Source of the DNA: JAKFVC01 sp040386595
GTDB taxonomy: Bacteria; Planctomycetota; Planctomycetia; Planctomycetales; Planctomycetaceae
Direction: 5' to 3'
Length of the DNA: 64,000 nt
NCBI GenBank assembly: GCA_040386595.1
Contig: JAZKFE010000003.1
Span: forward strand, 83,208 to 147,207
The translations under genes were made by a program, and so were the position numbers. The notes beneath the pieces were generated by a model. That model ran no database searches, had not been told where the DNA came from, and was given only the letters and a program-made list of their open reading frames with translations. This document shows positions 52,801 to 60,088 of the stretch, one piece after another (position 1 is the stretch's first letter; every line of letters begins with the position of its first letter).

Positions 52801-53623
52801 CGCCCGGTTGATTTTGACTTCGCAACTCTACCAGCGTGCCGCAACCGGGAAAAACCTGGCTGCCGGCCCCGAACTCCGGTTCTTTGCGGCCCCCGAACGC
52901 CGGCGACTTACGGCTGAACAGATTGTCGATTCGCTATTCACCGCATCCGGACAAACGATCGATGTTGAGGAAATTACATTCGACCCCGACGGTCGGCGGC
53001 CCGCCAGCAACCGGCTTACGCTGGGTGTGCCACGACGTGCATGGATGTTTGCCAGCCTCGCCAACGAACGTGATCGACCAAGTCTCAGTCTGCCGCGGGC
53101 TCGGGCTGTGACCGACATTCTGGAAGCCTTCGGCTGGACCGGATCGCGGCAAAGTCCGAAGACCGATCGTGAAACCTCCCCCAACGTGTTGCAACCGGGT
53201 GTGCTCGCCAACAGCACCGCCTCGGTCTGGTTGACACGTGCGTCGGACGGATGTGGTCTCGCCGAATTGGCAGTCACGGCAACATCCCCCGAGCAACTCG
53301 TTGATAGTATTTTTCTGAGGTATCTGTCCCGTTTACCCGACGCGGCGGAACGTGAGCCTTTAGTCAAAGCGTTAGCCGTGGACTTCGACACACGTCTCGT
53401 TCCGCCAACTGAAATTCAACGCCCCACGCCTCCTGCGAGGCTGCCGCGCGTTACTTGGTCGAACCATTTGCGTTCCGAAGCCTCGACCATCGCCATGGAG
53501 TTGGAGGGGCGGGCTCGCACGGGACGGCCAGCCGATCCGCGCCTGCGTACGGAATGGCGGGAAGTGTTTGAAGACGTGGCCTGGAGCGTGGTCAATCTTC
53601 GCGAATTCGTGTGGATTCCCTAG
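49892..53623 (+). CDS. LamG + PSCyt1 + DUF1549 + DUF1553 protein
   Basis: About 1,240 residues with a signal peptide (WIFHSLLWLLIAGPVWGA). Order: a LamG/concanavalin-like domain (about 30-260), a planctomycete PSCyt1 cytochrome c motif CFRCHG near 570 with MPPGAKPLKAEQI, DUF1549 (from LRRVFLDTVGVPPSEAE) including a second CxxCH (CARCHDSPYH), and DUF1553 to the end (VNRVWRRLIGAGFVEPASDW). Ten N at 52622-52631 are in frame. It is followed 69 bases later by a DUF1501 gene, the usual planctomycete pair. Exported redox/carbohydrate-related role is presumed; substrate unknown. Confidence 0.9.
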   Translation: MPRTWIFHSLLWLLIAGPVWGADRPAVIRWDFGTEESTPLRSHGTVLRDVAGPRPPRYPDFEAGNTAIKLDGSGAHLSFEDTGAQSPFDFQQGDAITIEAWVQVEELRSGENVYIIGKGRTGSRGFAADNQNWALRVRETRGTAGLSFLFATAPVSGAMKSDAHWHRWTTKTGFNPGPGWHHVAVAYQFGTPGSMRGWIDGKPQPGVWDMGGATTEPPVVDDDAIWIGSSRGGAAANSFRGSLDAIAIHRQVLDNTIMQSRFRREGGEVVVQPVPESMPLISDLPTDRVLVTLHEGMPAHVRWLNEGEAAPAETARWPADFFLMDRLPVRYDAWGIRDAWKAPVLMRLAADVSLTPGKHRFLMRVRGLSRLWVNGEVIARSQPLLGSPSGEEPITPVATPPLPGLRIAEHRQQEVFGDATIGADGKCHVILETLVGGKSLRADPGELCVAVQTDDQTSYTLLSAGTVTPPVPLTDHDVTLALVRQETLLQEFDDQTRRAAATSQDAFWETRHATAQSWAGQHPAPSAPKPDSHPIDAFLTAKIERALADASKSSLQEAEQFHRHVLPILRDECFRCHGDKESGGLRVNSREAALKGGDSESPAVVPGNIAKSELIHRIRATDPEERMPPGAKPLKAEQIVALESWIKAGAPWPAPPVSKEDVAAAPLLNDAAFLRRVFLDTVGVPPSEAEIRTFLSDSSPEKRRRTIDQLLTDERWADHWVSYWQDVLAENPTLLNPSLNTTGPFRWFLYDALRDDKPFDRLVTELILLRGNPHDGGSAGFGIAADNDAPFAAKGQIVATAFLGIELQCARCHDSPYHSTKQRDLYALAAMFERKPVTVPKTSRVPLAFFEQKQRESLIKVTLKPDEAVTPSWPFAEVTGSPDDTAISALMQKPDDTRERLAALITSPHNXXXXNVRFSQVVVNRVWRRLIGAGFVEPASDWEGHASSHPELLQWLAQEFVTHDYDVKHLARLILTSQLYQRAATGKNLAAGPELRFFAAPERRRLTAEQIVDSLFTASGQTIDVEEITFDPDGRRPASNRLTLGVPRRAWMFASLANERDRPSLSLPRARAVTDILEAFGWTGSRQSPKTDRETSPNVLQPGVLANSTASVWLTRASDGCGLAELAVTATSPEQLVDSIFLRYLSRLPDAAEREPLVKALAVDFDTRLVPPTEIQRPTPPARLPRVTWSNHLRSEASTIAMELEGRARTGRPADPRLRTEWREVFEDVAWSVVNLREFVWIP
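52622..52631. other. 10-N assembly gap
   Basis: Ten N in the DUF1553 part. The flanks end and begin with ACAAT. Merging that 5-base overlap gives TSPHNVRFSQVVVNR, the normal family sequence, so no residue is missing. Confidence 0.9.
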
Positions 53624-53692
53624 CCGAATGCCCCACAGCTCAACCTTCAAAGTCGCGTTACACCATTGAGTCACCAGTATCGAGTACCCGAA

Positions 53693-54964
53693 ATGGACCG
53701 ACGCCAATTTCTCTCGCTGACCGCTTCTGCCGCGGCGTACTCCCAATTTTCGGGGGGTTCGGTGATCGCTGCGCCCCCGTTGAAAGGGAAGGCCGAGCAT
53801 GTGATTTCGATCTGGCTGGGCGGGGGCATGGGAGCCATCGACACGTTCGATCCCAAGCGTCGCGGCGACCCGGCGAAGAAGGTGGCGGGGGCCTACTATG
53901 ACAGTGTCGAAACGGCTGTCTCGGGTGTTCGAGTGTGCGAACATTTGAAGCAACTGGCTCCGTTGATGGACCGCGTCACGGCCGTTCGTACGGTCAATCA
54001 CAACGTGATCGACGAGCACGCCGCCGCGACCAATCGCATGCACACGGGCAGGGTGGTAAGCGGCACGGTGGTGTACCCGTCCTTGGGCTCGGTCGTCGTC
54101 CACGAGCGGGGTGCAGCGGCCGATGGGGCACCGCCCTATGTGGTTATCGGCTATCCGAACGTGACCCGGGGCCCGGGGTTTCTTGGTGCTCGCGATGGCT
54201 ATCTCTATCTGACCGATACCAGCCAGGGACCGGCAGGGTTGTCTCGACCTGATAACATCTCGGCCTCCCGCCAATCGCGACGTGAAGCGTTCCTGGCGAG
54301 CCTGCGAAAAACTCAGCCGGACACCACCGACACTCGGTTGCGCGACTATGATGATGCCATCAATCAAAGTCTCAAGTTGAGCGGTCCGGAGTTTACTCGC
54401 AGCTTTAAATTGGACGAAGAACCCGCAGATTTGCGGACCCGTTACGGCGGCGAGTTCGGCCAACGCTGTCTGCTGGCCCGACGGCTGATTGAACGCGGCG
54501 TGCGATTTATTGAAGTCTCGCACAATCTCAATTTTCTCAACGGAGCTGGCTGGGACGTCCACAACGCGGGCATTCTCCAGCAGCACGCGCTGATTCAAGA
54601 GTTGGACTCGGCGATGAGTGCGCTGATTACCGACCTGGAAGCACGACGGTTGCTCGACAAGACGCTGATCGTCATCACGACGGAGTTTGGCCGGCCCCCG
54701 GAATTCGACAGTGGGGGTGGTCGCGGGCATCAGGGAACGGCCTTTTCCTGCGTCCTGGCGGGTGGCGGTTTGAAACATTGCGGTGCCTACGGTGAGACCG
54801 ACGAGCTGGGTAAGAAAATTACGGCGAATCCAGTGGGCGTTCCCGATTTCTTCGCGACGATCCACGCCGCAATGGGCATCGATTACGCGAAAAACCTTTA
54901 TGACGGCGACCGTCCCGTTCCGATCACCGACATGGGCCAGCCCATCGCGCAGCTATTTACTTAA
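53693..54964 (+). CDS. DUF1501 protein, Tat-exported
   Basis: 423 residues from the ATG at 53693 (an in-frame TTG at 53666 lies upstream). Twin-arginine signal MDRRQFLSLTASAAAY. DUF1501 core: HVISIWLGGGMGAIDTFDPK, a DEHAAATNRMHTGR segment, VIGYPNVTRGPGFLG, and VITTEFGRPPEFDSGGGRGH near the C-terminus. It pairs with the cytochrome/DUF1549/DUF1553 gene just upstream and is a paralogue of the protein at 5434-6813. Confidence 0.9.
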   Translation: MDRRQFLSLTASAAAYSQFSGGSVIAAPPLKGKAEHVISIWLGGGMGAIDTFDPKRRGDPAKKVAGAYYDSVETAVSGVRVCEHLKQLAPLMDRVTAVRTVNHNVIDEHAAATNRMHTGRVVSGTVVYPSLGSVVVHERGAAADGAPPYVVIGYPNVTRGPGFLGARDGYLYLTDTSQGPAGLSRPDNISASRQSRREAFLASLRKTQPDTTDTRLRDYDDAINQSLKLSGPEFTRSFKLDEEPADLRTRYGGEFGQRCLLARRLIERGVRFIEVSHNLNFLNGAGWDVHNAGILQQHALIQELDSAMSALITDLEARRLLDKTLIVITTEFGRPPEFDSGGGRGHQGTAFSCVLAGGGLKHCGAYGETDELGKKITANPVGVPDFFATIHAAMGIDYAKNLYDGDRPVPITDMGQPIAQLFT

Positions 54965-54977
54965 GGTTTATAGTCGA

Positions 54978-55102
54978 TAGTCGTTGTTCGCTCCGCGAAC
55001 ATAACGTGATCGTAGTAGCGAGTTGGAATTAGCATTGAAGTTTGATGCTAATTTAAGCCGGAGACTGCGAACGCGTTATGTTCGCGGAGCGAACAACGAC
55101 TA
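54978..55102. repeat. 29-bp perfect inverted repeat with nested hairpin
   Basis: Arms 54978-55006 and 55074-55102 are exact complements (TAGTCGTTGTTCGCTCCGCG and on). A nested AATTAGCAT / ATGCTAATT hairpin sits in the loop. The right arm covers an upstream in-frame ATG (55078) of the subtilase frame and ends at the ATG at 55102, so it forms the leader of that gene. Confidence 0.9.
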
Positions 55103-55131
55103 TGAACACATCCCTCCTGAAAGCAGCAACG

Positions 55132-56124
55132 ATGAATCTTGTGCGTTCCACGTTTCGAGTCCGAGTGGCATGTCTACTGACTGCCTCGTTCATCACAACC
55201 ACAGTGGTCTCGCACGCCGAGCAACCGATCCAACCTCCGGAATTCATCCACGCTCGGGTCACCGACGCCTGGAAGGCCTACGCTGATGTCCTGACGTTCG
55301 GCAAAGGTCAGACACTGGCTCTGGTCGACGACGGCTGCAAACTGTCGATGCCCGAATGGACCGCCGTCATCGACGGTGAGCCCAAAGTTCTGGTCTCTTA
55401 CGACAGCGTGGATGGTGACAATGATCCCAAACATGAAGGGAAGGGCTATCACGGTTCCACCATTGGTATTCCCTCCTCCGTGAATTACGACGGTAAAAAG
55501 GGAGTCGCTTACAACGACCAAGTGGCCGTCATCCGGGCTCTGGAATGTTGTCATTGCAAAGTCGGCGACAGCACCACAGTCGCGGCCGGTCTGCAATGGA
55601 TTCTCGACAATCACAAAAAATATCGCATCACGACCGTCAATCTGGCTCCGGTCGACGACTTGGCCCACGACAAACCGGTCCCCACGGAAATCGACGAGAA
55701 GCTGACAAAGCTCCGCGACAGCAATATCTGGGTCAGTGCTCCCACAGGCAATCATGGATTCACCGACGGCATTTCCTGGCCGTCATGCCAGCCCAACTGT
55801 TTTGCCATCGGTGCCGTGCGTCAGGGTAAGGACGAGGTTCATCTGGATCGACATGCCAAGGTGGATCTGGTCGTCCCCGCCGGTGCCACAAGTTCCTCCA
55901 ATGCTATCGCCTGCGGCACGGCGATTCTGCTGCGAGAAGCCATTGAAAAAGTGAACTACGATTGGAAGGCAGACGGCAAAAATTTGCCCGAGGCCATGTT
56001 GGCCATCATGCAAAAAACGGGAAAAATCGTCGACGATCAACCCACAAAACGCAGCTACCGCCGACTCGACGTGCAAGCCGCATTGGAACACGTTTTGGGC
56101 AAGCCCAAGCCCGCGGCACAGTAA
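55132..56124 (+). CDS. Secreted subtilase-family (S8) protease
   Basis: 330 residues from the ATG at 55132, chosen because it gives a clean signal peptide (VACLLTASFITTTVVSHAEQ). ATGs at 55102 and 55078 are in frame but the latter is in a hairpin arm. Catalytic triad candidates: Asp66 in TLALVDDGC, His107 in KGYHGSTIG, Ser254 in PAGATSSSNAIACG (the usual following Pro is Ala). Oxyanion Asn is in APTGNHG. An unusual cluster ECCHCK lies at 138-143. It is likely periplasmic or extracellular. Confidence 0.8.
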   Translation: MNLVRSTFRVRVACLLTASFITTTVVSHAEQPIQPPEFIHARVTDAWKAYADVLTFGKGQTLALVDDGCKLSMPEWTAVIDGEPKVLVSYDSVDGDNDPKHEGKGYHGSTIGIPSSVNYDGKKGVAYNDQVAVIRALECCHCKVGDSTTVAAGLQWILDNHKKYRITTVNLAPVDDLAHDKPVPTEIDEKLTKLRDSNIWVSAPTGNHGFTDGISWPSCQPNCFAIGAVRQGKDEVHLDRHAKVDLVVPAGATSSSNAIACGTAILLREAIEKVNYDWKADGKNLPEAMLAIMQKTGKIVDDQPTKRSYRRLDVQAALEHVLGKPKPAAQ

Positions 56125-56258
56125 CATTCTGTAAATCGTTCGCCCCCCTTTCATCGTGAAGTTTTTTGAGCGTGAATTCTTGACGATTCGAATCATTGAG
56201 AGGGTGAGCTAGGGGTTGGAAAGGTGATCTTGCGAAGCAACCGCTTATCGTAAACGGG

Positions 56259-56410
56259 TTAGGCGAGCCGGGCGGCGTAAGCCCCCGGATTCTTTTCCGT
56301 AGTCTGACTCTCTGAGTCGGGTTCTTTTTACGACGAAGAAGAGGACCCGACTCGGAGAGTCAGGCCACGCCACGCAGAATCCCGGGGCTTACGCCGCCGG
56401 GCTCGCCTAA
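56259..56410. repeat. Large nested hairpin repeat
   Basis: Outer arms 56259-56292 and 56377-56410 (34 bases, two mismatches). Inner arms around 56314-56334 and 56341-56362 (CTGACTCTCTGAGTCGGGTT and complement). It fills the gap between the subtilase and TolB-like genes. No gene. The inner GACTC...GAGTC motif recurs in the hairpin at 63669. Confidence 0.85.
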
Positions 56411-56536
56411 ATCACCATTTGTTCGCCCCCACTTTTCTCTGCAACATCAACTTTCCCCCCACTGATTCAAAATCCTTCGCCGCGTTCCCGTTCATCCCCG
56501 TTTGACATTGCTCGCCCACATCCAGATGAGACTCCG

Positions 56537-57745
56537 ATGCGCCGATTTCCATTGACGACACTCCTGATTCTGGCATCCGTATTGATCGGGACGGTGCAAG
56601 CAGAGGACGCAGTCTCTGCAGCAACTCCCCAGACTCCGGGGCAGCTCATTGGATACACCACGCTAAACACAAATTTGCCGGGGGGACGTCATGCCAACGT
56701 GCAGACGATGCAGGCATTTGTGGTGCAAACCGACGGGACCGGACGACGCGCCATCGCCGCAGAACTCGCCCAGGAAGCCGATTCCTGGACGCAGTTCGCC
56801 GGCTGGTCCCCCGATGGTAAAATCGCGATTGTCGGCCGGGGCTGGCAAAGTCCGGAAAATGCGAAGTGGGAAGAGGAACACAAGACGTTCCGCTTCGTCC
56901 CCAAAGGCTGGCGATTCGATTCGAACCTGGTCGATTTGAAGACCGGAGTCGCGACGAATGTCACCGCCGTGGACGAAGTCAGCTTTTATAACAGTGGACT
57001 ATTCTTCTGGCCCCAGGATCCTCAACGACTAGGATTTACCGCGCTGATCGATGGCAACTCACATCCCTTTAGCATGGATCGCGACGGACGAAACAAGGTC
57101 GACCTGACACAACAGTCCAAAGAGTTCGCCTACGGCTTCAGCAGCTCGCGCGACGGCAAACGGATTGCCTACCACAAAAACTATCAAATCATTCTCGCCG
57201 ATGCGGACGGCTCAAATGCTCACAAGGTCGAAACGGGGCAGCCGTTCAACTTCGCCCCGAGCTGGTCCCCCAATGGTGAGTGGGTCTTGTTCGTTTCTGG
57301 CGAGCATTACAACTGCCATCCGCACATCGTAAAGGCCGACGGCACCGGTTTGAAGAAACTGGCAGACCGCGCGGGTTATCGAGGCGTCGTCGAATTTCTG
57401 GACGTCGCGGACTTTCACGGCGGCAGCAGCGACATCCCCATCTGGTCTGCTGATGGGCTTTCTGTTTTCTATACAGCAAAAGTCGACCAGAACGTGGAGC
57501 TGTTTCAGATCTCGCTGGACGGCAAAATTTCTCAGCTGACAAAAACAGCCCCTGGAACATTGCACTATCACCCGCAACCTTCGGCCAACGGGCTGTGGCT
57601 GGCGTACGGTTCCAAACGGGCCGGAGTCCGGCAGCTGTTTGTAAGGAATTTGATCGACGGAAGCGAAACGGCCCTGACCGATTTACCAGTCGGGCAGGGG
57701 GCCCTGTGGCCGCATTGGCAACCGCAAACGTCAGTCGCTCCGTAA
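56537..57745 (+). CDS. Exported TolB-like beta-propeller protein
   Basis: 402 residues with a signal peptide (FPLTTLLILASVLIGTVQAED). Repeated PD40/TolB-like blades are visible: FAGWSPDGKIAIVGRG near 90, YGFSSSRDGKRIAYHKN near 205, FAPSWSPNGEWVLFVSGEH near 240, PIWSADGLSVFYTAK near 300 and HPQPSANGLWLAYGSKR near 350. Each carries the W/F-S-x-D/N-G-K pattern. Probably a periplasmic binding scaffold; no catalytic domain is attached. Start with MRRF at 56537 has no clear SD. Confidence 0.85.
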   Translation: MRRFPLTTLLILASVLIGTVQAEDAVSAATPQTPGQLIGYTTLNTNLPGGRHANVQTMQAFVVQTDGTGRRAIAAELAQEADSWTQFAGWSPDGKIAIVGRGWQSPENAKWEEEHKTFRFVPKGWRFDSNLVDLKTGVATNVTAVDEVSFYNSGLFFWPQDPQRLGFTALIDGNSHPFSMDRDGRNKVDLTQQSKEFAYGFSSSRDGKRIAYHKNYQIILADADGSNAHKVETGQPFNFAPSWSPNGEWVLFVSGEHYNCHPHIVKADGTGLKKLADRAGYRGVVEFLDVADFHGGSSDIPIWSADGLSVFYTAKVDQNVELFQISLDGKISQLTKTAPGTLHYHPQPSANGLWLAYGSKRAGVRQLFVRNLIDGSETALTDLPVGQGALWPHWQPQTSVAP

Positions 57746-58408
57746 CGGCTGAGCCAACCCCCACATCGACAGCTTCGGCAGCCGAGCCATTCGATATTAT
57801 CCCAGCGATGGGCAATCGATTTCTGCTCGTGGACTTGGTTTGAACGCCCGCCCCCCTCTTTCAATGGAAAACGAGGTGGTCGCCGCCCGGAATATGTTTG
57901 CGACAAGCGGTGTGCCACGGGAAAGGGGCTAAGGGAGCAGCATCGCAAGGCGAGCAAAGGGGGCAATGAAAACACAAGGAAAAAATTTGCGTGGAGTTGC
58001 AGACCCTCTAATCTCAGCCTCCCGGCGATGACATTCCTGATGCCAAGTGAGCCGCAACCTCTTTTTCGCTCTACTCTCTCCAGAGTCTGGGAGCCCCAAG
58101 GGGATACCAACCGCCCCCAGTGCCGCGATTCCGTCGCGACACGGCACGCGTTGTCAATGTGTGCGCGTTCGCCACTTTTTTCCCCTGATTACGAAATGGA
58201 TCAGGAGTGACACCGAACCTCCGACACCCGCTTTGCATCCTAGTGTGCGCTGAGGGGTCGGCGGCGAGCAAGACATTTTGACTTATCCAAGTCTCCAGTT
58301 GACACCAAGTGTGCACTGATGCTCGCCCCACGCACCGATAAAACATGAATTCGTATGGCCTTACGCCGACTCTACGATGCCGTTTTCACCGTAGACAGAA
58401 AACCTGAA
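57746..58408. other. Long intergenic, no gene seen
   Basis: 663 bases before the RND promoter. Frames on both strands are short and lack features. No repeat of the window's families was found. It separates the propeller gene from the efflux operon. Confidence 0.45.
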
Positions 58409-58438
58409 TTGACAAATGACTTTATAGTCATTTATCCT
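58409..58438 (+). promoter_or_regulatory. Promoter with palindromic operator of the RND operon
   Basis: TTGACA (58409-58414), an 18-base spacer and TATCCT (58433-58438). The spacer is filled by AAATGACT-TTAT-AGTCATTT (58414-58433), an 8-base perfect inverted repeat. TGACT/AGTCA half-sites of this kind are typical of TetR-type repressors of efflux genes. No tetR gene is in the window. Confidence 0.65.
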
Positions 58439-58691
58439 TCAGGGGAATGTGTCCGTTGTGGAAGCCGGCAAAATCACAGGATCGGTCGACAAAATTGAGT
58501 GTCTGTTGCGCATCGCCGTCGGGGAATCGATAGGAACTTTTCGCAGCCACTTCAGGCAGGGATTTGCCTCGGCAGAGGGCGGATTGTTCGATTCGACGGT
58601 GGGCCTTTTTCATGGAACAAGTATGAGTATCAGCAGTACGGTCCCCTCTCACGCGGCCAAATCTGTTGCGGGCCAACCGCAGACAATCTCA

Positions 58692-59924
58692 ATGAAGACC
58701 AACCATTCAGCACGATGGATGGGACTAGCGGTCCTGGCAACGCTGCTCATCTCCGGCTGCCAGCCTGCGACGGCACAGCCCACAGCGGGCCCGCCAGCTC
58801 CCTCGGTTCGCGTCCTGCCGCTCGTGATGGCCGATGTCGTCGACTACGAATACTTCACGGGCCGCACCGATGCGACCGAAACGGTGGAAGTGAAAGCTCG
58901 CGTCACCGGCTATCTGATGAAAATCGGATTCAAGCCAGGCGACGAAGTCAAAGCTGGGCAGGTGCTGTTTCAAATCGATCCGCGCCGCTATCAAGCCGAA
59001 CTGGATCGAGAAAACAGCCAGGTGCTGATGAGCCAAGCCCGCTTGAAATTGGCCGAGGCAAACTTGGTTCGAGCCAACGATATTATCAAGACCCCGGGGG
59101 CACTCAGCCGCCAGGACGCCGACCGCTACAATTCAGATCAAGCCGAAGCCTTGGCTTCTCTGAAGTCATCCCAAGCCATGGTCGAAACGGCCAAGCTGAA
59201 TCTCAGCTTCACCGACGTCGTGGCACCGATTACCGGACAAGTGGGACGCAACCTGCTGACAGTCGGAAACCTGGTGGTCCAAGATGACACCATGCTGACC
59301 ACGATCGTTTCAGAAGATCCGATTTTTGCGTATTTCGATGTCGACGAACGCACCATGTTGCGTCTGCAGAAGATGATTCGTGAGGGCAAATTTAAGAACG
59401 CCCACGAAGTCGAAATCCGCTTCGGTCTGGCCAACGAGCAAGATCAATACCCCCACGTGGGCAAGCTGGACTTCGTGAACAATCGCCTTAACGCCTCCAC
59501 GGGAACGCTGCAAATGCGAGCCATCCTGTCGAATCCGGCCCACGCCAATGGTGGGCCGCGGTTGTTGACACCCGGGCTGTTTTTGCGAGTCCGGTTGGCG
59601 GTGGGTGATTCTCAAAAGGGCTTGGTGATCCCCCAAGCCGCGATCGGTACCGATCAAGCTCGGAAATTCGTGCAGGTCGTCAACGCCAAGAATACGGTCG
59701 AGTATCGACCAGTCAAAGTCGGTCCCATCCAACCTGACGGACGGGTGCTGGTCGAACCGGTTTCTGTGATGCGTGACGAGCAGGGCGTTCGCCCGGCAAC
59801 CGAAAGTGAAAAAGGCGAAGACAGCATTAAAGAGGGCGAAAGTATCATCGTGAGCGGCATGCAACGCGTGCGTCCCGGTGTCGAGGTTCTACCTCATCCG
59901 TTCGTACCTGTGAGCGGAAAATAG
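58692..59924 (+). CDS. RND efflux periplasmic adaptor lipoprotein
   Basis: 410 residues from the ATG at 58692, which gives a lipoprotein signal (LAVLATLLISGCQ). An ATG at 58623 is in frame and possible. Membrane-fusion-protein layout: a lipoyl half VEVKARVTGYLMKIGFKPGD, an alpha-hairpin (about 100-165), the second lipoyl half LSFTDVVAPITGQVGRN and a beta barrel, ending with a membrane-proximal domain. It links the inner-membrane RND pump encoded next to an outer-membrane channel. No channel gene is present in the window. Confidence 0.9.
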   Translation: MKTNHSARWMGLAVLATLLISGCQPATAQPTAGPPAPSVRVLPLVMADVVDYEYFTGRTDATETVEVKARVTGYLMKIGFKPGDEVKAGQVLFQIDPRRYQAELDRENSQVLMSQARLKLAEANLVRANDIIKTPGALSRQDADRYNSDQAEALASLKSSQAMVETAKLNLSFTDVVAPITGQVGRNLLTVGNLVVQDDTMLTTIVSEDPIFAYFDVDERTMLRLQKMIREGKFKNAHEVEIRFGLANEQDQYPHVGKLDFVNNRLNASTGTLQMRAILSNPAHANGGPRLLTPGLFLRVRLAVGDSQKGLVIPQAAIGTDQARKFVQVVNAKNTVEYRPVKVGPIQPDGRVLVEPVSVMRDEQGVRPATESEKGEDSIKEGESIIVSGMQRVRPGVEVLPHPFVPVSGK

Positions 59925-60088
59925 CAACCATTAACAAGCAACCGTCGCTGGAAATTCCCATTCTGGCGGCACGAGATTGAGTCACGGGTCATTGCTGGAC
60001 CTGACGCTCACTATGGAAAATAGTTGAAATCAACGTCCATTCGCCCCGGCGTTTCGCTCACGCCGGGCGGGGAACTAAGGAGTATTGT

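Noticed and set aside
58428..58676. Reverse-strand frame over the RND leader as a possible TetR remnant
   Set aside because: No helix-turn-helix pattern could be seen.
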